6,165 nt of DNA, from contig JAURMJ010000162.1 of the NCBI GenBank assembly GCA_030830765.1, positions 1 through 6,165 on the forward strand, written 5' to 3'. The position numbers were made by a program, and so were the translations under genes. The DNA is from Quisquiliibacterium sp. Lineage in GTDB: Bacteria > Pseudomonadota > Gammaproteobacteria > Burkholderiales > Burkholderiaceae_E. The notes under the pieces are model-generated. The model saw nothing but the letters and a program-made list of their open reading frames with translations. It made no database searches and had not been told where the DNA came from. Positions 1-6,133 of the stretch are shown piece after piece (within the stretch, counting starts at the first letter, position 1; the number at the start of each line of letters is the position of its first letter).

Positions 1-414
1 GCAGAAAATGCCCGCTTTGCCCTGCCCGAGCCGCGCGTCGGCCTTGCCGCACTGGCTGGCGGCATGCAGCGGCTGCCGCGCACAATCGGCCCGAAGCGCG
101 CGATGGGCATGATGTTGACTGGTCGCCATGTCCCGGCACGCGAGGGCTACGAACTGGGCTTTGTGACTGCCGTCGTGCCTGAAGGCCAGGCCCTGACTGA
201 AGCACGCAAATGGGCTGCGCAGGTGCTGGAATGCTCTCCGATGTCGATCCGTGCAACCAAGCAGGCTGCCATGCAGGGCCTGGACATCCCCAATCTGGAA
301 GCAGCCATCCGCAATGAGTATGAGGCGGTGGCAAAACTGCGAATCAGTCAGGACTGGGTTGAAGGACCGCTGGCATTTTCAGAGAAGCGCAAGCCGAACT
401 GGATCTCAGAGTAA
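1..414 (+). CDS. Enoyl-CoA hydratase/isomerase (crotonase family), C-terminal part
   Basis: This is the last 137 codons of a crotonase-superfamily enzyme. The frame is open from base 1 and ends at TAA 412-414, so the start and N-terminal half lie outside the window. The visible part opens with FALPEPRVGL, followed by AGGMQRLPR and a MMLTG...A-E-G-GFV segment, the usual arrangement after the second catalytic glutamate. The Glu in LPEP (visible residue 10) aligns with Glu164 of rat mitochondrial enoyl-CoA hydratase; the partner of Glu144 would be outside the window. The tail, with SPMSIRATKQ and a final EGPLAFSEKRKPNW, is the typical helical C-terminus, so the 3' end is intact. Family members hydrate or isomerise enoyl-CoA thioesters in the cytoplasm, often in fatty- or aromatic-acid breakdown; the substrate cannot be told from this piece. 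An internal ATG at base 64 is not the true start because the homology continues upstream of it. The gene converges on the - strand cluster. Confidence 0.93.
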   Translation, partial: AENARFALPEPRVGLAALAGGMQRLPRTIGPKRAMGMMLTGRHVPAREGYELGFVTAVVPEGQALTEARKWAAQVLECSPMSIRATKQAAMQGLDIPNLEAAIRNEYEAVAKLRISQDWVEGPLAFSEKRKPNWISE

Positions 415-447
415 ACCTTTCTAAACGCGCCAAGACCTGTTGATGCA

Positions 448-462
448 GTCGCAGACTGCGAC
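448..462. terminator. Small hairpin between convergent genes, possible weak bidirectional terminator
   Basis: The 15 bases GTCGCAGACTGCGAC form a perfect inverted repeat (6-bp stem with a 3-base loop). It can be extended to 445-465 with one mismatch. It lies in the 59-base gap between the stop of the + strand hydratase and the stop of the - strand CinA-like gene, where a shared terminator would be expected. There is no T-run on either side, so it does not match a strong intrinsic terminator. It could be a transcript-end stabiliser or chance. The rest of the 415-473 gap shows nothing else. Confidence 0.35.
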
Positions 463-473
463 CGCTCAGGCCG

Positions 474-959
474 TCAGCCCAGCGCTTCGCTCAACAGGGC
501 GAGCGCGCTGGCGGTAAAGCACATCATGTTTTGCAGGCGATCGGTCTGACCGGTCTCCAAGGTCATCACCTTGTTGACCGGTCCACTGATCGCGATGCAG
601 CTGTGGCCGGCGGCATCGCCGTAGCGATTTCCAGCGGGACCACTGGCGCCGGTTTCTGCCAGTCCCCAGACAGCCCCAAGATTTTCACGGCTCCGTTGCG
701 CGAGAATTTGCGCATACGGCTCGGATGCCGAACGCATCCCGCGCATCTCCTCGTCGGCAATTCGGGCAATCATGCGCCTGGCCGGCAGCGTGTAAACCAC
801 GCCCCCCCCGAGGAAATAAGCTGAGGCCCCCGGCACAGCCAGCAGCGCAGCACTCAGCAGGCCTCCGGCCGATGACTCTGCAATCGCGATCGTTTCGGCA
901 CGTGCCTTGAGCCGCTGACCGATCGGCACAGCCATTTGAACCAGTTCCTCAAAATGCAT
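474..959 (-). CDS. CinA C-terminal-domain family protein (PncC-like), divergent active site
   Basis: This 161-residue protein matches the stand-alone CinA C-terminal domain, the fold of nicotinamide-nucleotide amidase PncC, which deamidates NMN in pyridine-nucleotide recycling. Visible landmarks are AIAESSAGGLLSAALL (residues 25-40), VPGASAYFLGGGVVYT (42-57) and TGASGPAGNRYGDAAGHSCI (103-122). The length is normal for the family. The usual AESCTGG motif here reads AESSAGG, keeping the presumed nucleophile Ser29 but changing the next two positions. The usual Y-S-N-E-A-K stretch reads YTLPAR (56-61), so the conserved Lys is Arg and the Asn is Leu. PncC activity is therefore uncertain; it may belong to a CinA-like subgroup with another role. 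The ATG at 957-959 is chosen because AGGAG sits 6 bases upstream. It is the last gene of the - strand cluster, 26 bases after the CoA-transferase. An 8-G run lies in codons 51-53. Confidence 0.88.
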   Translation of the reverse strand: MHFEELVQMAVPIGQRLKARAETIAIAESSAGGLLSAALLAVPGASAYFLGGGVVYTLPARRMIARIADEEMRGMRSASEPYAQILAQRSRENLGAVWGLAETGASGPAGNRYGDAAGHSCIAISGPVNKVMTLETGQTDRLQNMMCFTASALALLSEALG

Positions 960-962
960 TGC

Positions 963-971
963 GCTCTCCTG
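963..971 (-). promoter_or_regulatory. Ribosome binding site of the CinA-like gene
   Basis: On the - strand CAGGAGAGC carries a strong AGGAG core 6 bases before the ATG at 959. The same nine bases precede the CoA-transferase gene (2160-2168). It supports the chosen start and shows the last gene has its own initiation signal rather than relying on overlap with the preceding gene. Confidence 0.7.
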
Positions 972-985
972 TTTGCCTCGGATGA

Positions 986-2155
986 TCAGGAACTGCGGTC
1001 GACCGAACCAGTCAGTTCGGCGATTTCGGGCTCGGTAAAGCCGGCCTGTTTGAGCACTTCACGCGTGTGCTCGCCCAGCGAGGCGGCAAAACCGACCGGC
1101 GATGTATCGGCTTGTGACAAACGGAACGGCTGGTTCAGCGCTTTGAAGACGCCGCCCTGATCCTGAATTTCAGACAATGCCGCACGATGCACCAGCTGCG
1201 GATCCGCCAAGGCCTCCTCGACGCTGCGATAAGGTGAACAGGGGACACCATGGGCTGCGAGTTGCTCGACACATTGCGCGCTGCTCAATGTCCGTGACCA
1301 GTTCTCAATGTAGTCCATCAATACCGCCCAGTTGTCGCGCCGGTCAGCGTATTTCTCGAAGCGAGGGTCTTGCCCAAGCTCCTGCTGCCCGGCCGCCTCA
1401 AGCAGATACTGGAAGGTTTTTTCACTGGCAACAGCCAGCATCACATAGCCGTCGGCAGTCGCCACGGGTCCGTACATCGGGCGTGCAGGCATCGAGAACG
1501 GAAACTGGGCGCGTTGCAGCTCGGTCAACGCCAGGCTGAGCATGCTCTCGAGCATCGACACGTCGACAAGCTGCCCGACACCGGTTGCATGCCGATGATG
1601 CAACGCTGTGCCGATTGCCCCGAAGGCATAGACCCCGGACAGGACATCCGCAATGAAAATACCGCAGTAATCTGGTCGATCACGACCATCCTGGTAACTG
1701 AGGTGTGCAGTGTCATAACCAGACGCCGCATGCACGACCGGCGCATAGGCAGGCAACTGCGAAGAGGGACCAGTCTGACCGTAGCCCGAGATCGCACAGT
1801 AAATGAGTCTCGGGTTCGCTGCGCGCAAGGTCTCGTAGTCGAGCCCGAGGCGCTGCATCACGCCGGGCCGGAAATTTTCAACCACAATGTCGGCCATACC
1901 CGCCAGCCTGCGGGCTGCAGCCTGTCCTGCGACCGACTTCAGATCCAGCACAAGACTTCGCTTGCCGGCATTGAGCTGCCCGAAGGCCGTGCTGGCTCCT
2001 TGTCGCTTGGGCGGACGGGTTCTCATCATGTCGCCTTCAAGCGACTCGATCTTGATCACATCGGCCCCCATGTCAGCCAACATGCGCGTGCACTGGGGAC
2101 CGGCGATTGTCGTCGAAAAATCGATGACTTTCAGGCCTGCATAGGGTTTATCCAT
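986..2155 (-). CDS. CaiB/BaiF (family III) CoA-transferase
   Basis: This 389-residue protein is a formyl-CoA transferase/CaiB-type family III CoA-transferase, which moves CoA between an acyl-CoA and a carboxylic acid through an aspartyl-CoA anhydride. The N-terminus GLKVIDFSTTIAGP (residues 7-20) and MGADVIKIE (29-37) are the family signature, followed by NAGKRSLVLDLK (62-73), ADIVVENFRPGVMQRLGLDY (88-107), and SGYGQTGP (123-130). Asp170 in IADVLSG is the expected catalytic residue (Asp169 in Oxalobacter Frc). DVSMLESM (198-205) and GVPCSP (303-308) follow, and the length is normal. The substrate cannot be read from sequence. The frame is open to an ATG at 2311, but I start at 2155: homology begins there, AGGAG lies 7 bases upstream, and the longer version would add 52 unrelated residues over rlmD. 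The start overlaps the rlmD stop by 8 bases (ATGGATAA), suggesting coupling. The hydratase beyond the CinA-like gene could serve the same acyl-CoA pathway, but that is a guess. Confidence 0.95.
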   Translation of the reverse strand: MDKPYAGLKVIDFSTTIAGPQCTRMLADMGADVIKIESLEGDMMRTRPPKRQGASTAFGQLNAGKRSLVLDLKSVAGQAAARRLAGMADIVVENFRPGVMQRLGLDYETLRAANPRLIYCAISGYGQTGPSSQLPAYAPVVHAASGYDTAHLSYQDGRDRPDYCGIFIADVLSGVYAFGAIGTALHHRHATGVGQLVDVSMLESMLSLALTELQRAQFPFSMPARPMYGPVATADGYVMLAVASEKTFQYLLEAAGQQELGQDPRFEKYADRRDNWAVLMDYIENWSRTLSSAQCVEQLAAHGVPCSPYRSVEEALADPQLVHRAALSEIQDQGGVFKALNQPFRLSQADTSPVGFAASLGEHTREVLKQAGFTEPEIAELTGSVDRSS

Positions 2156-3626
2156 GGATGCTCTCCTGCTGTCCTTCCACGACGTCCGTCTCGGACGATG
2201 CGTCCTCTGCAAGCTCTGATGCAGTTTTCTGCGGCAGACCCCGCACAGCCTCGTCGAACTGACCATCGGTTGACGCATCGTACGGTTCGAAGACGGCGAT
2301 TGATTCAACATGCGAGGTATGCGGGAACATGTTGACCGCTCCGGCTGCCATCAGGCGGAAGCGATGACCGTGAGTCAGCACTGCAGCATCCCGTGCCAGC
2401 GTCGCGGGGTTACAGGACACGTAGACAATCCGCTTCGGGCGATGAGCATCCTCAGCAATCGCCTTGCAGACCTCGAGTGCGCCTTCGCGCGGTGGATCGA
2501 TCAGCACCCGGTCAAAAGCCCCGAGCGCCTGCCAGGCCGGTGTTGTCATGTCGAAAAGGTTGGCGACCTGAAAGCTGGCACGCTCTTCCAGACCGTTTAA
2601 CCTGGCATTACTGCCTGCACGATCGACCAGCGCCTTGCTGCCCTCGATACCGAGCACACCCGCAGAACAACGCGCCAGGGGCAGCGAAAAATTGCCAAGC
2701 CCGCAGAAAAGATCGGCTACGCGCTCATCCGACTGTGGCGCCAACAGACGGATAGCGCGAGCGACGAGGACCTCGTTGATGCGGTGATTGACCTGCGTGA
2801 AATCAGTTGGCCGGTAGGGCATCTGGACGTTGAACTCGGGCAGTGCATAACCGAGCCGGGAGACTGGCGCGTCATCGGGACTACCCGGTGCCCACCAGAG
2901 CACGATCGAGTCAGGGCCTTTTGGCTGCGCCCACAGTTCAAAATCATGAACGCGCGCAAATTCAATCATCGCCGCACGGTCTGCGGGATGGACGGCATCG
3001 AGCACCCGGAACACCAGCGCAAGAACCTGCCCGTGCGCCGAATCACCAAGGGCAACCTCGATCTGCGGCATACGATCGCGCATCTGCAAGCCGCCAATCA
3101 GTTCGCGCAGTGGCATCAACAGGCTTGCTACCCGCGGCGGCAGCACCAGGCAGGTGCGCATATCGGCCACATAACTCGAACCACGCTCATGGAAACCAAC
3201 CAGCACGCCGCCCTTCTTTGGCACATTGCGAACCGATAGGCGCGCTCGGTAGCGATACGCCCAGGTCGGCCCGGAGACAGCACGCAGGACTGTCAACGGC
3301 CGCAAGCGACCAATGTGAGCAAGTTGATCCTCAAGCGCGCGCTGCTTGATTGCAAGCTGAGAGGACGGCTCCAGATGCTGCATCGCGCAACCGCCGCACA
3401 CCCCGAAATGCGGACACCGCGGGGTGTCCCGTGCACTGCTTGGTTTGATCACTTCAAGCGTCTGCGCCACGTCATAGCGCGGTTTACGACGCACGATCTG
3501 CGCGCGCACCTGCTCACCGGGCAAGGCCTCACGCACGAAAACCACCTTACCTTCATGGCGTGCAATACCACGGGCTTCAAGATCAAGCGACTCGATCGCA
3601 AGATCCACGATCGGACCGTCACGCAT
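2148..3626 (-). CDS. rlmD: 23S rRNA (uracil-1939-C5)-methyltransferase RlmD
   Basis: This 492-residue SAM-dependent enzyme (RlmD/RumA) makes m5U1939 in 23S rRNA. Residues 1-62 are a TRAM-like RNA-binding domain (LEARGIARHEGKVVFV). Cys71, Cys77, Cys80 and Cys159 match the four [4Fe-4S] cysteines of E. coli RlmD (74, 80, 83, 162) in spacing. The methyltransferase part has DFTQVN (275-280), the SAM motif DLFCGLGNFSLPLA (305-318), DPPREG (377-382), the catalytic Cys405 in YVSCNPATLARD, and Glu441 in SHVES as the likely base. All key residues are present, so it should be active. The usual protein ends soon after the SHVES block; here an acidic, low-complexity tail of about 44 residues follows. The frame is open to a TTG at 3677, but the ATG at 3626 is chosen: it fits family length, has GGGAG 9 bases upstream and overlaps the exonuclease stop by only 8 bases (ATGCGTGA). 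It also overlaps the CoA-transferase start by 8 bases. Confidence 0.96.
   Translation of the reverse strand: MRDGPIVDLAIESLDLEARGIARHEGKVVFVREALPGEQVRAQIVRRKPRYDVAQTLEVIKPSSARDTPRCPHFGVCGGCAMQHLEPSSQLAIKQRALEDQLAHIGRLRPLTVLRAVSGPTWAYRYRARLSVRNVPKKGGVLVGFHERGSSYVADMRTCLVLPPRVASLLMPLRELIGGLQMRDRMPQIEVALGDSAHGQVLALVFRVLDAVHPADRAAMIEFARVHDFELWAQPKGPDSIVLWWAPGSPDDAPVSRLGYALPEFNVQMPYRPTDFTQVNHRINEVLVARAIRLLAPQSDERVADLFCGLGNFSLPLARCSAGVLGIEGSKALVDRAGSNARLNGLEERASFQVANLFDMTTPAWQALGAFDRVLIDPPREGALEVCKAIAEDAHRPKRIVYVSCNPATLARDAAVLTHGHRFRLMAAGAVNMFPHTSHVESIAVFEPYDASTDGQFDEAVRGLPQKTASELAEDASSETDVVEGQQESIHG
2160..2168 (-). promoter_or_regulatory. Ribosome binding site of the CoA-transferase, inside the end of rlmD
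   Basis: CAGGAGAGC on the - strand places AGGAG 7 bases before the ATG at 2155. It lies within the last codons of rlmD (residues QESI). This is the main evidence for the 2155 start over the in-frame ATG at 2311. Confidence 0.75.
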
Positions 3627-4398
3627 CGCGCCAGGCTCCCATGAATTCTTTCCAGTGATCGCCGGGCGCAGCGGCAAGGCTGCTGCGCGCCAGTTCGATC
3701 TCCTGGGCGTAGCGAACTTCGTCCCAAATGCCTCGCATCAGCTGAAATCTGCAGTACACCAACCAGGTGTTGGCCACATCGGTTTCGCAGTAAGCCCGGA
3801 TTTCGTCGATCTTGCCTTGCTGAAAGGCTGGCCAGACCTGCGACCCATCCATTCCGAGTTTTCCGGGGAAACCGCAGAGTTTTGCCAACTCATCCAACGG
3901 TGCATTGGCTCGGCCGTTGTACAAGGCCAGTACATCCATCAGGTCGAGGTGACGGTGGTGATACCGGCTCAGGTAGTTGTTAAACCTGAAATCACGATCC
4001 TCTTCTCCCTGCTCCCAATATCGCGACGCGTGCACACCATTCACAAGGCCACGGTAATGCAACACCTGCAGGTCGAAACCGCTGCCATTCCACGAAACCA
4101 GCTGAGGTGTGTAATGGTCGATGACCTTAAAGAAATCCTGCACCAGCTTTTTTTCGGGATCCTGGGGCTGGCCTAGGCAGCGGACGCGCAGGCCTTCAGC
4201 ATCCCTGAACAGGCAGCCGACCGCGATGACGCGCTGCAGGTGGAGTGGCAGGAAGTCCGAGCCGGTTTTTTCACGACGGCGCTCAAAGGCCATCTGCGCC
4301 ACCGTGTCATCGGGAAGATCGGCGGGAAGGTCCCAGAGCCTGCGTAAACCGTCGGTATCTGGGATAGTCTCCAGATCAAAGACAAGAACAGGAGACAT
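3619..4398 (-). CDS. Predicted 3'-5' exonuclease, PolB-exonuclease-like (DEDD superfamily)
   Basis: This 259-residue protein looks like the stand-alone family related to the proofreading domain of DNA polymerase B (Pfam DNA_pol_B_exo2 type). The three exonuclease motifs are visible: Exo I as FDLETIP (residues 7-13; Asp8, Glu10), Exo II as WNGSGFDL (103-110; Asp109) and Exo III as YCETDVANTW (203-212; Tyr203, Asp207), so the DEDDy metal-binding set is complete. No polymerase domain follows. DEDDy enzymes remove nucleotides from 3' ends of DNA or RNA; which one this subgroup uses is not known to me. DLMDVLALYNG (152-162) and LCGFPGKLGMDG (174-185) are further blocks I associate with this family. 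The ATG at 4398 overlaps the nlpD stop by 1 base (TGATG), with no good ribosome binding site of its own, so its translation probably depends on reinitiation after nlpD. Its end overlaps rlmD by 8 bases. It occupies the place where rpoS commonly follows nlpD. Confidence 0.92.
   Translation of the reverse strand: MSPVLVFDLETIPDTDGLRRLWDLPADLPDDTVAQMAFERRREKTGSDFLPLHLQRVIAVGCLFRDAEGLRVRCLGQPQDPEKKLVQDFFKVIDHYTPQLVSWNGSGFDLQVLHYRGLVNGVHASRYWEQGEEDRDFRFNNYLSRYHHRHLDLMDVLALYNGRANAPLDELAKLCGFPGKLGMDGSQVWPAFQQGKIDEIRAYCETDVANTWLVYCRFQLMRGIWDEVRYAQEIELARSSLAAAPGDHWKEFMGAWRDA
3636..3640 (-). promoter_or_regulatory. Ribosome binding site of rlmD, inside the exonuclease gene
   Basis: GGGAG on the - strand stands 9 bases before the ATG at 3626, within the codons for the last residues (MGAW) of the exonuclease. 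It is the signal that favours the 3626 start over the TTG at 3677. The spacing is slightly long, so coupling to translation of the exonuclease probably contributes. Confidence 0.5.
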
Positions 4399-5222
4399 CA
4401 GCGTGAGGGCAGCATGCTCTGCGGATTGATCGGTTTGCCCGCCTTGCGGACTTCGAAGTGCAGCTTCGGACGATCCGCCCCGGAATCACCAAGCTCAGCG
4501 ATCTTCTGCCCCCGGCGCACCTGCTCTCCATCCTTGACCAACAATCGGCTGTTATGGGCGTAGACCGACAGGGTTTCCGCATCATGACGCAGGATGACCA
4601 GATTGCCGTAACCACGCGGGCCGACGCCACTGAAGATGACTTTGCCATCGGCTGCTGCATTGATCGGGTCACCGATCCTGCCGCCGATCGAGATGCCCAT
4701 GTACGTGGGTTCAGCAAAAGCCTTGATCATCGGCCCGCTGGCCGGCCAGGCGAACAAGGCACCGGGATTGACCGCCGCCGTCTTGTCAGTCTCGGTCGCT
4801 GACGGCCCAGCGTTCGACGTTCCCACCGGCGCGCCTGATTGAGCAGCATCCGCCCCCGTCGTTGGGGCCGTCGCGATCGCAGGAGGACTGTTCTTCATTG
4901 CAGCCAGCGCCTCGTTCGAGTACGCCAGTTTGTCTCCGCGCGGCTCGCTGCGTAGCTTTTCACCGGAAGCTGCTGGAGCGGGCACGGACGACAGCGGGCG
5001 CGACTGAACGCCTGAGGATGTGATTGGCGCCGAACGGACCCCAGCTGACTTGGCAGGCGCTGGACGGCTCGGTGGCCTCTTTGCCTGTGGTCTGGGCGGC
5101 ACCTTGGCAACAGGCGGTGGCGCAGTCCGATTTTCCACGGGCGCCGGAGGCGGAGTAGAGCAGCCCGCTGCCAGAGAAATTGCCAGCAGCGGCATCCAGA
5201 TGCGTCGAAGAGTCCAAGCCAT
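4398..5222 (-). CDS. nlpD: NlpD-like lipoprotein with degenerate M23 (LytM) domain
   Basis: This 274-residue protein begins with a lipoprotein signal: basic MAWTLRRIW, a hydrophobic stretch, then LAAGC with Cys21 as the lipidation site. Residues 22-153 are Pro/Ala/Ser/Thr-rich linker, and residues 158-274 form an M23/LytM domain (ADGKVIFSGVGPRGYGNLVI at 191-210, SVYAHN at 219-224, LHFEVRKAGKPINP at 254-267). The zinc ligands are not kept: the first His/Asp pair is replaced around YMGISIGG (174-181), and the HxH motif reads KLH (253-255). E. coli NlpD shows the same kind of loss and activates the amidase AmiC rather than cutting peptidoglycan. The likely role is therefore an envelope amidase activator in daughter-cell separation. 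No LysM domain is recognisable, unlike E. coli NlpD. The ATG at 5222 is chosen because the signal peptide starts there and an A/G-rich GGAAAGAAG lies 7 bases upstream; the frame stays open to a TTG at 5312. It follows pcm by 61 bases. Confidence 0.9.
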   Translation of the reverse strand: MAWTLRRIWMPLLAISLAAGCSTPPPAPVENRTAPPPVAKVPPRPQAKRPPSRPAPAKSAGVRSAPITSSGVQSRPLSSVPAPAASGEKLRSEPRGDKLAYSNEALAAMKNSPPAIATAPTTGADAAQSGAPVGTSNAGPSATETDKTAAVNPGALFAWPASGPMIKAFAEPTYMGISIGGRIGDPINAAADGKVIFSGVGPRGYGNLVILRHDAETLSVYAHNSRLLVKDGEQVRRGQKIAELGDSGADRPKLHFEVRKAGKPINPQSMLPSR

Positions 5223-5251
5223 GTTCAATCTTCTTTCCGATTCGGTTCTGA

Positions 5252-5263
5252 TGACAGCTGTCA
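5252..5263. repeat. Perfect 12-bp palindrome between pcm and nlpD
   Basis: TGACAGCTGTCA is a perfect dyad, 29 bases before the nlpD start, in the only non-coding gap inside the - strand cluster (5223-5283). It could be an operator or a small RNA hairpin. I see no convincing -35/-10 pair around it: a TTGACG lies just upstream on the - strand, but no -10-like hexamer follows at the right spacing. A 12-bp palindrome is expected once or twice by chance in a window this size, so only its position makes it notable. Confidence 0.4.
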
Positions 5264-5283
5264 CGTCAAGTGTGATGAGCAGC

Positions 5284-6123
5284 TCAGCTCGTTCCCGAGC
5301 GTAAAGGAACAAAACGCACCGAGTCCAGGATGGTCAGGTGCCAGGTTTCAACTCCGACACGCTCGACAAGATGCAACGATTGCCTGCCCGCCGATTCAAT
5401 TGGTGCAAGCAGACGAGAAGGCACCCGCATCTGCAGCAACAGATCGTCCGGAATCTGCAAGCCGGCTGCAGCCAACAGAATGCCATCAAAGGGCGCCGCA
5501 GCGGGGGCCCCGAGCCGACCGTCTCCAAAAACCATCCGCAGGTTGCCCAACCGCAATGGGCGCAGCGTGTTCCGGGCCATATCAGCCAGCCCGCGGACGC
5601 GCTCGATCGAGACAACCTCTCCGAAGACTTCTGCGAGCACCGCCGCCTGGTAGCCACAACCTGTACCGATTTCAAGCACCTTGGCCTGAGCCCGAGCCTG
5701 CATCGGAATCGGCGCCGCGATCATCTCGATCATGCGGGCGACCGTGCTCGGTTTGGAGATTGTCTGTCCATGTCCGATCGGCAGCGCAACATCCTCATAC
5801 GCGCGGCTGGCCAGACCATCTTCGACAAACAGATGGCGGGGAACCTGCAGCATCGCATTGAGCACGCCTTCATCGTGGATTCCAGAAGCACGCAGTTGCG
5901 CGACCATCCGTTGACGGGCGCGTTCCGGTGCAAGGCCGATCCCGGCCGCTGCGGCCTCAAAAGCAGCATGCACCCCCTTGCCTGCCCCCTGACGCGTCTG
6001 AGGCGGCAACGGCGGCTTTGGGGACAACCTGGGAGAACGGGCCTGATCCGGCCCCGGCTCGACGGCGGCAGGAACCCCGTCACCCGCCGGACCACGCCCA
6101 GACTTTTTCTCTTGAATGCTCAT
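5284..6123 (-). CDS. pcm: Protein-L-isoaspartate(D-aspartate) O-methyltransferase
   Basis: This 279-residue enzyme transfers a methyl group from SAM to L-isoaspartyl residues of damaged proteins, allowing their repair in the cytoplasm. The family core runs from about residue 65 to 279: [10 protein letters not shown] (94-103), the active-site loop GHGQTISKP (117-125, with Ser123), SAM motif [17 protein letters not shown] (149-164), GDGRLG (200-205) and [11 protein letters not shown] (211-221). The loop reads SKPS where many homologues have SQPY; I recall this variant in Burkholderiales. Residues 1-60 are a Pro/Ala/Gly-rich, probably disordered extension absent from the roughly 210-residue E. 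coli enzyme. The frame runs open to the window edge (a TTG at 6156 is possible), but the ATG at 6123 is preferred: it follows the stop of the putative surE by 10 bases and has GGTGA about 10 bases upstream. The start is moderately certain because the N-terminus is low complexity. nlpD follows, as in the usual surE-pcm-nlpD order. Confidence 0.94.
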   Translation of the reverse strand: MSIQEKKSGRGPAGDGVPAAVEPGPDQARSPRLSPKPPLPPQTRQGAGKGVHAAFEAAAAGIGLAPERARQRMVAQLRASGIHDEGVLNAMLQVPRHLFVEDGLASRAYEDVALPIGHGQTISKPSTVARMIEMIAAPIPMQARAQAKVLEIGTGCGYQAAVLAEVFGEVVSIERVRGLADMARNTLRPLRLGNLRMVFGDGRLGAPAAAPFDGILLAAAGLQIPDDLLLQMRVPSRLLAPIESAGRQSLHLVERVGVETWHLTILDSVRFVPLRSGTS

Positions 6124-6133
6124 CGCGGACGAT

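Noticed and set aside
986..2311. Longer CoA-transferase starting at the ATG at 2311
   Set aside because: The extra 52 residues do not resemble the family, overlap rlmD by 164 bases, and the ATG at 2155 has a strong ribosome binding site at the start of homology.
1370..2335. A 321-codon open frame on the + strand opposite the CoA-transferase and the end of rlmD
   Set aside because: Its translation has no recognisable domain and is rich in Arg, His and Cys, as expected from the reverse of a GC-rich gene; the opposite strand encodes two clear family proteins.
3627..3677. Extended RlmD start at the TTG at 3677
   Set aside because: It would add 17 residues unlike the family and overlap the exonuclease by 59 bases; the ATG at 3626 is better placed.
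3655..4176. A 173-codon + strand frame opposite the exonuclease
   Set aside because: No family features; the opposite strand has all three DEDDy exonuclease motifs.
5223..5283. Sigma-70 promoter in the pcm-nlpD gap
   Set aside because: A TTGACG is present on the - strand, but no convincing -10 hexamer lies 16-18 bases after it.
5223..5312. Extended NlpD start at the TTG at 5312
   Set aside because: It would put 30 residues before a clear lipoprotein signal peptide and overlap pcm.
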